Shown here one piece after another: positions 10,272 through 21,441 of a DNA stretch of 64,000 bases. The notes below the pieces were generated by a model. That model did no database searches. It saw only the letters and a program-made list of their open reading frames with translations, and was not told where the DNA came from. Origin of the DNA: Diphasiastrum complanatum (Eukaryota > Streptophyta > Lycopodiopsida > Lycopodiales > Lycopodiaceae); the NCBI GenBank assembly GCA_029204225.1, contig CM055098.1, positions 51,962,728 through 52,026,727 of the forward strand, given 5' to 3'. How positions within the stretch are numbered: the first letter of the stretch is position 1; the number at the start of each line of letters is the position of its first letter. Position numbers and translations under genes: made by a program.

Positions 10272-11526
10272 GTGAGGGAAGAATTACCTGTATCTCTTGA
10301 AAACTTTGATATTGCATCTGAACCTGGAACACTAGAAGGAGTACCAAAATTACAAGACCATAATATAGAGCTAGGTATTGAGACAACACTTGAGGAGATA
10401 CCATCTTTGATAGATAACCCAATTACATCATCTGATAATAATCACAAGATGGTGGGTCGACAAACCGAACCATTGGTGGTTCCTGATAATGTAGAACCTT
10501 TACCTAAGTTACGTGGAACAGCACCTGCGTTTACCGGAGCACCTTATGAAGATGCAGAGGGACACATTAGTGCTTTCTAGACAGCTTGCTTTATAAGCAG
10601 GATAACCAACCCATATCATGAGATGATGTTCTTTGCTATTACTTTAATGGTACAACAAGGAATTGGTATCAGAGTTTACAATGAAATTCTATAGCTACCA
10701 TTCAGGAATTCCATAAACAATTTTTAGTGGAATTTAGGCTGACTAGAAATATGGATGAACTAATATTCACATTATCCACAATACAACAAGATCCTGAGGA
10801 GAATATTAGAGACGAGTGAGCGAGTTAGCCAGACAAGATGCTACATTAGTAAAAATTGAACCTGAAGTATTATTATCGTTTTATCTGAGAGGATTAAAAA
10901 GGGATATACAATTGGTTGTGAGACAATTGGCTCCATCTGATTTAGAAGGAGCAATACAAAAGGCCATATTGATAGAGGAAGCACAGTTGACTACAGATAG
11001 GGCGGGAGATTTGTCAAAAGGTATGAGCTCAATGGATAAGGCTTATGATCGAACAAGGGCATATGTTCCTCCAATGTTGTCAAGTAATAGACAACTCTAT
11101 GATGTAACCCCTCTTCAGTCTCGAAACCCCTATAGAGATGTTGGAAATGATAAGGGGAGTTTCCAAGTGTATGACAGATTTCCACAAATTCAGCTTGCAC
11201 TACCATCTAATAGACCAAATCAGGTACGATTAGTTGAGCCAAATTATGAAAGTGCTGGATCTAATATTGGTATTGAGGATGTTAAAGAAATGCTGAAAGG
11301 ATATATGGATATTATGAGTGGACAATTCACATCTCTAGCATCTTATGTAAATTTTTTAAAGCGACAACAAAATGTGATAGGACAACGTAAACCTTTTAGT
11401 GACGATATAACTCCAAAGGTTGTCTGTCGTTATTGTAAGGGGCCTCATTTTAATCGAAATTGTCCTAATATTGTCTGTAATTATTGTAAAAAAACAGGCC
11501 ATTTGGAAGACGGATGTTGGGTATGA
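10272..11526 (+). pseudogene. Gypsy gag with two zinc knuckles
   Basis: Three frames join to a gypsy Gag. The first (10,272-10,580) is an acidic N-terminal part ending in the start of the retrotrans_gag domain. The second (about 10,640-10,815) gives YFNGTTRNWYQSL, then IQEFHKQFLVEF, the core of that domain. The third (10,816-11,526) is an open 236-codon stretch ending with two zinc knuckles, CRYCKGPHFNRNC (one residue short between Cys and His) and CNYCKKTGHLEDGC (canonical CCHC). It would package the element RNA. Two frameshifts and an internal stop break it. Confidence 0.75.
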
Positions 11527-12660
11527 CGTAAAGCCTTGAATGAAGGAACTAATTTACCAGGACCAATAAATCATCGTTCACAAGATGCACGAAAGAATAA
11601 TACTCTTGAACCTACTCAAATATTACAGAGAGATGATAGACGAGAATTGAAAGGAAAAGCTAAAGTTAGTGATCAAGGATCATCAATGAATTTTATTCGG
11701 AAAAAGCTGATCCATTAATGGACATGAGAAGAGAATCTGTGTTGGCAGTCACTAGAATTAAGCTTAATAAAGGTCTACCAAAGAGTGATCTGACCAAGCA
11801 AATTAAAAAACCGATATAAAAAAAGAATAAGGTAACATTTCTTGAACCTCTACAGGAAGAACTTGAGAATCCGACAGAAGTAGATGAATTGAAAGATAGC
11901 ACAGAGACTCTTAATTCAGATCATGAAAAACAAGGAGAGACTTCTAGATTAGTTGGTAATAAACCTTCTGAAAAAGTGATCATTAAGCCAACAAGAAAAG
12001 ATACTATTAGACCCTTGGTTCGTAAAAGAATAAATCATTCTAAAAATAATGAGGAGGGGAGGGCTATGAGAGTAGTGCCAATCCCTATGCAAAAAGCATT
12101 GGATGATTTAAGTCTGGATGTTAACTTTTGAAAATTATTAAAACTCTCACCAATTGTAGGACGATATGTGAAGCAAATGATGAAACCCTCTTACGGTTTA
12201 GATCCTACAACACATACTCCTGAATTAGGCAATGTGAGTGCAGAAAATTTAGATCGATATTGTCCAAAAGTAGATGCTATAATAGATGGATTGGTGGTAC
12301 AAGGAGCCATAGTGGATGCAGGGGCTGCCGTGAATACTAAGAACTAACCAGCAGGTAAGGTTTCACTATAGCACCCTCAAATACTACAATATTAAAACTG
12401 GCAAACAATTCAGTTATTAAGCCAGAAGGCATATTACATGATATACCCTTGACAATAGGAGGAAGGACCATCAAGGTTGATTTACATGTGATACGTATGT
12501 ATGAGAATATAAGAAGATATTTTCTTTTATTAGGAAGACCCTGGTTACGGTTGAGTGATTGTACTATTGATATACCAGCAGGAGTATTAATTTTTGGGAG
12601 AGGAAAAGAACGGGTAGTACTAGATGCTTATCCAGGGACTCCTTTATCGTAACGTGCTCC
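11527..12660 (+). pseudogene. Gypsy linker and aspartic protease
   Basis: After a Lys/Glu-rich linker, 12,130-12,345 gives PIVGRYVKQM and later GAIVDAGAAVN, a retropepsin active site with D-A-G in place of D-S/T-G. A frameshift separates it from 12,449-12,652, which reads IGGRTIKVDLHVI and YFLLLGRPWLRLSDCTIDIP, the C-terminal half with the usual L-L-G-R-P-W-L block. Stops at several points show decay. The enzyme would process the polyprotein. Confidence 0.7.
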
Positions 12661-12839
12661 AATCCCATCATTTGAATGGGAAGAGATTTCTGCAGAAGAT
12701 TCCTCTTCAACTACAAGTGAAGAGGACTCTCAATATGGTGAAGTTCTAGAAGTTGAATGGAATACTCATGAGGATTCCACCTCAAAAGTAAGAGATGCAT
12801 ATATATGTTTAATCAATTTGGGAACAAATGAACATTCTA

Positions 12840-14230
12840 AACACATAAAGGTAGGAGCTAATTTAAATATAACTGAGAAGCAGCAATATGAAAATCTTTG
12901 TAGAAAATACCAACATGTGTTTGCATGAGATTATATAGATCTGAAAGGGATACCCCCAGAAAAAGTGGTACACACGATACCGTTAAAAGAAGATACAAAA
13001 CCAGTAAGACAGAAACAACGAAGGTTACCTTATAATCTCAAAGCGGGAGTTTATAAAGAATTAGAGCGACCAAGTCAAGTTGGTTTAATATTTCCTATAC
13101 AAAACACGGAATGGTGTTCACCAATAGTGCCGAGACCTAAGAAAAATTCTACACAAATTAGGGTTTGTGTAGATTACAAAAAATTAAATAAGCACACGAT
13201 TAAAGAATATTATCCATCACCATATATTGATCAAGTTCTTGATGAATTAGCCGGAAGAGAAAGATATTCATTTATGGATTGTTTTGCAAGCTACAATCAG
13301 ATTGCAATAAAAGAGGAAGATAAGTTGAAAACTACCTTTACTACGACATTTGGAGTTTTTGCATATCACGTGATGCCATTTGGGTTATCGAATGCCCCTG
13401 GTATATATCAGAGATTTATGAATGTACAGTTTGAAGATATACTTGACGAAAATCTTAAAATTTTCATTGATGATCTATGTAGCTTCTTTTGTTAAAGATC
13501 ATATGGCTATTTTGGAAAAACGTTTAAAGAAGTGTGAGATAACATGTGTTGCACTCAATGCTGGGAAATGTTTGTTTGGAGTGCCTTACGGTGTACTACT
13601 AGGACATGTGATTAGTAGGAATGGTATATCTACTGATCTAGATAAGATAAAAATAATATTAAGCGTTGCCATTCCTACTACGCTTAAATAGTTACAGTCA
13701 TTTCTTGGATCTGTAGGTTATTATCAAAGATACATTAGGCAATACTTATTAAAGTCACTCCCTCTAACAGTATTATTGAAAAAGGGTGGAGTATGGAATT
13801 GGACGGAAGCTTGTGATACAGCTTTTCCAGTACCCCTATATTGAAACCTCCAATGTATGATCGGGAGTTTTATATTTTTACTTCAACTATAGAGAAAGTA
13901 TGAATTGTTGTTTGGCTCAAATATGGGACAAAATATATCATCCCATAATGTTTGTGGGACGCAAGCTAAATATAGCAGAATTGAATTACTCATATGCGAA
14001 AAAAGTGTGTTTATGCATTGCATATGCTGCTGCTAAATATCGTCACTATATACTACATCGCAAAGTTATTATCTTTACTAAGAATAATGCAGTTATTTTG
14101 ATGATGAATAAATTGGAACCACCCCCTAGATTAATCAAGTGGATTGTTGCACTCCAAGAATTTGATTATGATCTGAAGAGTAAACCTCCACGATTGCAAG
14201 GTTTAAATGATTGTATTTGTGAGTGGGGAA
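12840..14230 (+). pseudogene. Gypsy reverse transcriptase and RNase H
   Basis: RT begins with the FA-x-DYIDLKGIPPE motif; the usual Trp is a TGA at 12,926-12,928. Then come RVCVDYKKLNKHTI, SFMDCFASYNQIAI, KTTFTTTFGVFAYHVMPFGL and FIDDLC, the YxDD-type catalytic box (Phe-Ile-Asp-Asp) near 13,465. A frameshift follows at about 13,490. The thumb and connection (LQSFLGSVGYYQRYI) start at 13,692 after a TAG. A further frameshift precedes the RNase H part from 13,900, with HPIMFVGRKLNIAELNYSYA and KWIVALQEFDYDLKSKP. The motifs are easy to read despite the breaks, so decay is moderate. Confidence 0.85.
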
Positions 14231-15311
14231 CTCCGAATGAGGAAGATGGAACTAGTGAGAGTGACCAACTTCTAGGATTACTTCACATCGATAAAGATAT
14301 GATACCGAGCTGGTATTCCACTTTGTCAACATTAGAACTGCCTGGCAGTATGACATATAACGAGAAAAGAAAACTTAAATTGCAGGCACTACAATTCTCA
14401 CTTATAGAAGGTGTACTTTACCGGAAGAGAGTGGAAGGATTATATCGTAGATGTGTGGTACCTGATGATATAAAATTTATCTTAGAAGAATTTCATGATT
14501 CTGCTTGTGGAGGACATTTTGCAGGCCAATTGACGGGTCAAAAGATATTGCGAGCTGGGTATTGGTGGCCGACACTTTTTAAGGATTCCCATGGTTATGT
14601 TAAACGTTGTGATATATGTCAGTGTGCTGATGGAAGAGCTAGTCATATCAGATCATTGATTACAATTCAAGCATATCTACCATTTGAGAAATGGGGGATA
14701 GATTTTGTAGGATCGATAAGGCCAGCCTCGTCATCCAGAAAAAGTTTTATCATCGTTGCAACTGACTATTTTACTAAATGGGCTGAAGCAAGAGCGGTTG
14801 GGAAAGATAATGCTAAAGAAACTACGTGGTTTCTTTTGGAGCAAGTTATTGGAAGATTTGGTGCTCCTAAAGAATTAGTATTAGATAGAGGTACTCATTT
14901 TTAAAATAAAACTATTGAGGCGTTAACAGAACAGTTGACAATTAAACATCGTAAAACGACGTCTTATAGTCCTCAAACAAATGGACAAGTTGAAAGTACT
15001 AATAAGCAATTAGTCAATATCATAAAGAAAACAGTCTCTGAAAATAAACGAGATTGGGATAAAAAGCTATATTCAGCTTTGTGGGCATATAACATCACCA
15101 TGAAAACTAGTACGAATCATACACCCTACTTTTTAGTGTATGGTCAAGAATGTGTATTGCCCATAGAAACAGAAATTCCATCACTACGTTTTGCGGTAGC
15201 TCACGATTTGGGAGAACAAGATTCTTTACAACAACGTTTGAATGTACTGCAAGAATTGGATGAAAAACGAATGATATCTTTGAAAGCTGCATACGCTGCA
15301 ACATATTCATT
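14231..15311 (+). pseudogene. Gypsy integrase
   Basis: The HHCC zinc-binding part is present (HDSACGGHFAGQ to KRCDICQ). The DDE core has Asp in KWGIDFVGSI, Asp in ELVLDRGTHF, and Glu in TNGQVESTN. One in-frame TAA at 14,902-14,904 directly follows THF; the same frame resumes and continues to the end. The C-terminus (RMISLKAAYAAT) is cut at about 15,311. This is the best preserved domain of the element. Confidence 0.85.
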
Positions 15312-15603
15312 TATGACAGGATCCATAAATGGTTCGTCTGGTCCGTACCATTGCTGCTGCTCAGGTTGAGGTGGCATTTGAATCTCTGGTTCCGCTGCTA
15401 TCAGGTTTACATGGGCCGCTTGTTGATTGACTGGCCCTGGTGCTGCAGATAAGGCCATTCGCTGTTGTTGATTCGGTGCGCCGTACCTTGATGCCGCGTT
15501 GGGTGCCCCTTGATGGTAAGAATAAGAAGTCTGATAAGGACTTCTCTTCTGTTGAACAATTTGACAGTAGCTGGCCTCTCTTGCACAGGCACTTAGACAT
15601 CAA
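15312..15603 (-). pseudogene. Gypsy gag fragment, opposite strand
   Basis: A minus frame open from about 15,600 to 15,312 reads REASYCQIVQQKRSPYQ, a Gln/Ala/Pro-rich stretch and PPQPEQQQWYGPDEPFMDP. Below 15,312 the frame merely continues into the antisense of the integrase. The low-complexity Gln/Pro composition resembles a gypsy gag. Together with the primer site at 16,125-16,142 on the same strand, it marks the 5' part of a second gypsy element. I see no zinc knuckle. Confidence 0.5.
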
Positions 15604-16124
15604 ACTAACTCTCGCAAGCTCTTCTGTGTCCTGGTCTCACTGAAATGGAACTTCAGAGGGCTCTGCGAGAGTTCTTATGAAGATTTGAATTTTTTTGGAT
15701 TTTTTCAAGGGTTTTTTGAATTTTTTATGATTTTTCTCTGATTTTTTGCAATGTGCTTGGAACTAACTCTCACAGGCTTCTATGTAGGTCTGGGACAGTA
15801 CCTTGGAGCTGCTGCCAGTCATGCAAGGGTTAATTCTCACTGGTTTTGGAGATATTAAAATTTGATGAGATTTTAGGCTCTTTTTCCCTCCAAAAATGCA
15901 GATTGGTGTGTTTTTTGGGTTTTTTGGTTGGTTGGTTTGGGTTTCAAGCCCTTAGAGGCTGTTCAGGACCTCCTCTACCCTCTCACACCTCCTCCGCTAG
16001 TTGTAAACAGTCCAAACACAACAAAAAATAGAAACTAACTCTAAACTCCCAAAAATCTACCTAAAACTACTCTAAAAGGCAAGAAAATAGCTAAAATGCA
16101 ACTAAACTAGTTAGTGGAAACCTA
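15604..16124 (-). other. Leader of the minus-strand gypsy element
   Basis: Non-coding DNA between the primer site and the gag fragment, with T-rich runs around 15,690-15,750 and two related blocks (AACTAACTCTCGCAAGCT at 15,604 and AACTAACTCTCACAGGCT at 15,762), about 160 bp apart. Confidence 0.4.
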
Positions 16125-16142
16125 TCCCCGGCATTGGCGCCA
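16125..16142 (-). other. Gypsy primer-binding site
   Basis: The minus strand reads TGGCGCCAATGCCGGGGA, closely matching the plant gypsy primer site (tRNA-Asp type in related elements). It orients the neighbouring element leftward. Confidence 0.75.
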
Positions 16143-16370
16143 CTATAGGGTCGAAGATCTTGCGTAGTATAGCCCTCCCGCCTGTCAACAAGGGTTAGAT
16201 CACTGGATAGGTACCTAACTATGCATAGATATTACTTTTACTTAGTTTCCTACTTTGCATCTAACTCTACCTCCCTTAACACTACTCACACTAACTCTAC
16301 TCCCCTAAACTAACTTCATCATGATTTTGGGTGAGAGAGAGGATAGAATAGAAGGAGAAGAAGAAGAAGA

Positions 16371-16451
<81 letters not shown>

Positions 16452-17528
16452 ATGCAGGTTAGCTCAAATGCTAATGTCATTGCTCATGAAAAAACCTTAA
16501 CTAGCATAAACCAAAAAGCATGGGAAATGACAATAACAAGCAATCACAACAATAGCATAAGCAAGAATGATTAGCAAATGAGGATGCTTGAGCTCTCAAA
16601 ATGATAGAGTCTCCTCCTCTCTATTAAGCATGAAAATAGTGTACAGTTGGTGCCTTTTTATAAAATGGGGAAGGCCCTTGCCCCAAAATCCGATTGGCTA
16701 ATATTTACATTGATCCTATCCATTCATCTTGGACCCAACTTGATCCAAGGGTCCATAAAAAGTACATTGAAATTCACAAGGGACCCAACTCTAAAATGTA
16801 ATCTCTAAGTTTAAAAATGACTTTGGGCCTCTAGTTTTATTTTAATTCAAAGGCCCAAGTCTATTTTATTTTATTTACACTTAGGCTTGCGTGCTCGTTG
16901 GGCCATGGGCTTATACGCGCAGGATGCCATGCCCTCGCAACACATTTTATTGGACGATTTTATTTATTTACACTTTTTTGGGAATACCCCCAGCACAAAG
17001 ATAAATCCCAATAACATTCAGATCCAACAATTAGCAAACACAACAAAAGCATGAGAGATAGAGGAAAGAGTTAGAGAGCAAGAACATTCACAAATCCATT
17101 CCATAAGAGAACCAATATGCTTGTATTGAAATGAGGATATGAACATGAGGAGCAACTCGAGTTTGCCCCTATTTATAGTGGGAGGACCTCTTTTACTATT
17201 TAAATTTAAAAAAGAGTGGGAACCCATTTCAAAATTGGAGGGAACCAATTTGAATTTGAACCAATTTTGGTGGGAGACCCAACTTTATTCACTAACTTGA
17301 CATTTAGGCCTGCGGCATAAGAAGTCCCGCAAAAAGGCCTAAAATCCTTTTATTGACTTTCTAATTATCAAATAATTATGTGATCATCGGGTTGGACTTA
17401 CACACGTAGGGTGCCAAATCTCTCTCACTTATTAACTAGGGTTAGGGTTGCCTCAGGATCCGCAAACCCTCCAACATTTTCTTTGATGTGTTGTTGCTTT
17501 CACTTGTTTGCGAGGATGCTTCACATTT
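16143..17528 (-). mobile_element. LTR-like DNA of the minus-strand gypsy element(s)
   Basis: The DNA right of the primer site should be the 5' LTR. It includes a GAA/GA microsatellite, promoter-like motifs on the minus strand (reverse complements of TTTTTATAAAATGGGG at about 16,653 and CCCCTATTTATAGTGG at about 17,166), and no gene. Two promoter-like motifs 500 bp apart suggest two LTR pieces. Outer ends are not resolved. Confidence 0.35.
16351..16447. repeat. (GAA)n(GA)n microsatellite
   Basis: A short GAA run passes directly into about 36 GA units. Confidence 0.95.
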
Positions 17529-17541
17529 GAGGGAGAAAATA
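17529..17541 (+). other. Polypurine tract
   Basis: GAGGGAGAAAATA lies directly before TGTAATACCC, the layout of a polypurine tract priming plus-strand synthesis next to a 3' LTR. Confidence 0.5.
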
Positions 17542-18840
17542 TGTAATACCCTATTACATGCATATTTTTCTTAAATTACTATTTTGTGATGCAAAATCCC
17601 AGTCAACCTACTCAATTGATGAAGATAACCATCAAATATGAAGAAATATCTAATGGACCCAACAATGATAAGTCATTCAAAGATATATTGAAGATAAAGA
17701 GACTTAAAATAAATGTGACTTAAGGAAGGACTATAACCCGAAGGGCAGTTATGAAACAACATGAACCTTAATATGAAGGCTAGCCCTAAGAGCAGAACAT
17801 TCTAGAAGACTCATTTATTGCGTCTCAAGCAAACGTTGTAACCTTCCACGTGCTTGCTTCTCATTGGAGCAAAGCCGCGTGACAAGGATGCCACCTAGGA
17901 AATTGAACACTTGTAATTTTCCTATTGGATGGAATTAGTTAATTCAAATAAATAAGAAGCGACATATCGTTTACTAGAGAGCTTCGTACTTTTGCGCTCG
18001 TTCCCTATATGTACACCACTTATACTTCAATACAACCACTGAGTTTTTCAGGAGATCACAGAGAGAGTTTGAGTCTTCAAGTTTTTCCTTCTCTCTGCTT
18101 TCATAAGCCTTCTGCATACTTCTGACAGTTGGTAAGACTCACCTTGTCGGATGTGCTTGTGATTGTAACTCTGGTCAGACACTTCTTTAGCCTTGATACT
18201 GTCGTAAGCGAGCAACCGTAAATTCATTGCTAAGATTGTCTTAAAACTCATTGGTTATTTGATTGTCTGTGCGATTGAATAATCAATTGCTTGGAGCTTA
18301 ACTATGATGTTAACATTCGGAATCACTGTTACATTATACTGACGTATATTCAGACTTGCACATCCTAAAGCTTGCTCTCTGTTGTTGTAAACCATTACTC
18401 TGAAATTTGCATATGGATACTCATGCAGTTTAACTTAGTAGTCAAACGCTCTTTTGAATGTGCACTTTCTGTTGTTGAGGACAAATTGTCGGACTACATT
18501 TGGATTCTATTGAAACATTTGTATGTTTCTCTGCCTTGGTTTATCTGATGCAATAGACATTTGAGGACAGATTGTCGGACTACATTTGGATTCTACTGAG
18601 ACATTTGTATGTTTCTCTGCCTTGGTTTATCTGACAAACTTTATTAGGTGCACAGACTGATAGATCGGTCTAGCCGATAAGTCGGATACACCAATTAGTA
18701 ATGCAACATGTACAATATGAGATTAGTCAGCATCAATACCTTTCACTTTTGTATGTTTGAAATCACATTCTAATCGGTGATACTGGTCGCCAATACCCCT
18801 AAATGTCCGTTGACAACCAGCTTTTAATCTAAGAACAATA
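17542..18840 (+). mobile_element. Probable 3' LTR of a plus-strand retroelement
   Basis: It starts TGTAATACCC after a polypurine tract; the first 18 bases also form a palindrome (ATGTAATA-CCC-TATTACAT from 17,541). CCAAT-like motifs (17,872 and 17,922) and a TATATG box at about 18,007 fit an LTR promoter. The right end is not resolved. The internal domain that should lie upstream is missing, apart from a few dozen bases. Confidence 0.4.
18475..18635 (+). repeat. Tandem duplication, 86-bp period
   Basis: Two copies of a block starting TTGAGGACA(A/G)ATTGTCGG and ending GGTTTATCTGA, at 18,475 and 18,561, with few differences. Confidence 0.9.
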
Positions 18841-19092
18841 AATGAGTTAAAAACATCCAAAATCACAATATAAAGCAGTCTCTTTGGGGAACGACAATCT
18901 TTTATACTACATATCCTTACAATAAAGATAAGTATAACACGACAAAGACATCACGTCGGATGATGCACCATCGTAAACCCTACACAAACAATTTGTTTTG
19001 TCTCCATGGAGGTCAAAGTGATAGAAATCATACTAGTAGCTAGTTTTATTTGAGACAAGTATTACTTTGTCATGGAGCTCTCTCATTTTGTG

Positions 19093-19093
<1 letters not shown>
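18841..19093. other. No gene recognised
   Basis: AT-rich spacer without recognisable features. Confidence 0.4.

Positions 19094-19171
<78 letters not shown>
19094..19171. repeat. (CT)n microsatellite
   Basis: About 39 uninterrupted CT units. Open frames across it only encode Arg-Glu repeats and are not genes. Confidence 0.95.
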
Positions 19172-19172
<1 letters not shown>

Positions 19173-19923
19173 ACAAAGATGATGATTCAATGAATTGTGT
19201 ATAATCACCATACATTTGAATTGCCACATAGTTTCAAAGCTGAACATGGATTTCTAGCATCGTACATTTAGAGCCACATGGAAATAGTAGTTTAAAACAT
19301 GAATTGCTTACATAGATTCCTAGCCATGGCATCACCACCAATGGAAAACATGAATTGGCAATGTTGATTTCTAGCCACACAACAATACTCATGGAAAACA
19401 TAGCTACACTCTAAGAAATTGTTAGGACTTGCTACCTGCAATTTCCACATCAATGAGTGTGAAAAATAGCAAAGAAAAGTAAAGTGTGTAAATACTACGT
19501 GAGAGCTAGAATAATCCAACTCCAATATTTTTCAGGAAAGTATGAAAACATGCCTGATTTTTGCAATTTTCTTTGCTTGAAAATCCCAATGTTGCAAAGA
19601 GAGCGAACTCCAAACTTTCCAGCGAAGTGTGAGGAGTTGGTAGCTCACAAATCTACCTACCGATTCCCAATGAAAATTAATTTAAATTGCTCAAATATTA
19701 GTAATGGGTGGCTAGATGTGTAAAGATACTTGTTGCAAATTGAATTTCCCAATAAAAACTTAGCTAACATCACAAATTTGTCATTCCAAAGCACAACTGA
19801 AACAACTCTACTTGATTGACAAGAGTATGTAAATCATAGAAGAAGAATTAAAAACAACCACACTTCATAGCCTTGATCAAAACAGAGGAGCTGAAATCAC
19901 TATTAAGCTCCATTGGGACTAAA
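19172..19923. other. No gene recognised
   Basis: AT-rich DNA with repeated words such as CATGGAAA and CTAGCCA around 19,270-19,400, but no clear unit. Confidence 0.4.
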
Positions 19924-20040
19924 ATTAGGGTTTTGACTTACCTTGACCATTGACTTATCTTGACCATAAGTGAAGTATTGCTAATTATGGTTTTGACTTA
20001 TATTGACCATTGACTTGTCTTGACTACATGTGAAGTATTG
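19924..20040 (+). repeat. Tandem duplication, exact 60-bp period
   Basis: Two copies of a block with GGTTTTGACTTA, TTGACCATTGACTT and GTGAAGTATTG start at 19,924 and 19,984. Confidence 0.9.
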
Positions 20041-20216
20041 ACATGTTTTACGGCCTCACCCTTTGGAAACCTATATTTGGTGAATGTTTCCAATCATGAG
20101 AGAGATGGACTGGAATCAAAAGAGTTTTTTCAAAAAAGAGAATTTGTTGGGATGAACTAAATTATAGAGGATGCTGTGAATTTTGAATTTAAATACAAAA
20201 ACTCCAAAGAATGTAA

Positions 20217-20219
<3 letters not shown>

Positions 20220-20277
<58 letters not shown>
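20220..20277. repeat. (GA)n microsatellite
   Basis: About 29 uninterrupted GA units. Confidence 0.95.
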
Positions 20278-20281
<4 letters not shown>

Positions 20282-20854
20282 CCTATTGCACCATCTAAAT
20301 GTTAAATGCTCGATTTGCCAAGGAGAGTGCTTGTTGCCGGGCATTTCTCCCAGGTAATTCTTCATGCCAAGTCAAGATAGCACATAAGGAGAAGTGCTTT
20401 ATAATGTGAAAGCCCCTTTCACCCTTTTGAATCCCTGGAGCTCCAATCTCAAGTAGTTATGTCATATATTATGTTACAAGCCAGGTGTACTCTTAAACAA
20501 CCTTTATATTAGGTTGTGGTGTCATCAGTGCTCGAAAAAAGGTTTAAACCTAAAACCCACAAAACTACAATGGAATCTAATAAAAAAGGTTAAAATAAAA
20601 CCTGAAAACCTAACATTTATTACTAAACTATAAATCTAAAATGAAGCGGTAAAAGATGAATTTCAACAATTGGGCTGTATGCATTTGTTGATTTTTTGTG
20701 AGCACTTTGTCTCATCATTGGAACAAAGAAAGATCAAAACCAGCAGAAGAAGAAGAAAACAAGTGTAAAGCACTCTTAATATTTTTTTTTTTGTTATTTA
20801 GGGTGCATTCTTTGAAGCATATTGCATTCGTAATATTTCTCCTTTGTTATTTAG

Positions 20855-20878
20855 GGTGTGTGTGTGTGTGTGTGTGTG
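20855..20878. repeat. (TG)n microsatellite
   Basis: About 12 TG units. Confidence 0.9.
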
Positions 20879-20941
20879 AGGGGTTAGTGGGACCATAGTA
20901 ACTCAGGGTAAGATAGAGGAGTAAAAGTACATCAAGTGAGA

Positions 20942-21071
20942 CATTCATTTAAAGGCGTTCCAGCAAGTGAGAAGCCCCCTTGCCTTTAGGCCCCATTGCC
21001 TTTAGGCTACTGTGTCGCTAATGTGTCAGGATCATGAGAGACTCACTTGCTAGAACGCCCTCAAATAAATG
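20942..21071. mobile_element. 130-bp foldback MITE-like element
   Basis: The two ends are 30-bp inverted repeats (core GGCGTTC[C/T]AGCAAGTGAG) with four differences, all of the transition type. The total length and AT-rich flanks fit a MITE. No clear target duplication was found. It ends about 370 bp before the glycosyltransferase start codon. Confidence 0.6.
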
Positions 21072-21441
21072 CATAAGACATTACTTACACACCTGGAAAT
21101 ATGACATCATATCTCTAAACGCAGCCTAATACGTCATACATCGTAATGTACCCTATGGCCTAGACGGTGCTCCAATCCTTTTCTTCGCCTTCTTCAGCCA
21201 AAGATGGAATAAAGGACAATCATCCCTCCTCAGTCCACATTAGAATCTCATACTTGTTATCATTACTCGTCATCCAGCATGCAAACGATCCACACGCATG
21301 CCTTAGTGGCATCTGCTCCAGCCCAGCTTTGCTGTGGATATGCTAAGCAACATTCCTAATGTGGGTTTTGTAGTGTTGGGCTGAATCTAATCTTTTACTT
21401 GCGATCCCAGCTGCTTCTGGTTCTGCATGATCCACTCAAAG
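21072..21441 (+). promoter_or_regulatory. Upstream region of the glycosyltransferase gene
   Basis: About 370 bp between the foldback element and the ATG. It must hold the 5' untranslated region and probably the core promoter, but no convincing TATA box was found. Confidence 0.35.

Larger units (their letters stand above)
9547..15311 (+). mobile_element. Ty3/gypsy element body, 3' truncated
   Basis: Order on the plus strand: primer site, a stray RT fragment, gag with two zinc knuckles, protease, RT, RNase H, integrase. Protease-RT-RNaseH-integrase order defines gypsy. The RT wording (YKKLNKHTIKEYYPSPYIDQ type) points to the Athila/Tat side of the superfamily; this placement is an inference. 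Every domain has at least one frameshift or stop. The integrase ends about 15,311, where a minus-strand gypsy gag is joined, so the 3' LTR is missing. Confidence 0.8.
20041..20941. other. No gene recognised; simple repeats
   Basis: Contains a GA microsatellite (20,220-20,277) and a TG run (20,855-20,878). No coding motif. Confidence 0.5.

Noticed and set aside
15201-15311. Minus frame running into the integrase
   Set aside because: Below 15,312 it is the antisense of the plus-strand integrase; only the part above is kept as gag.
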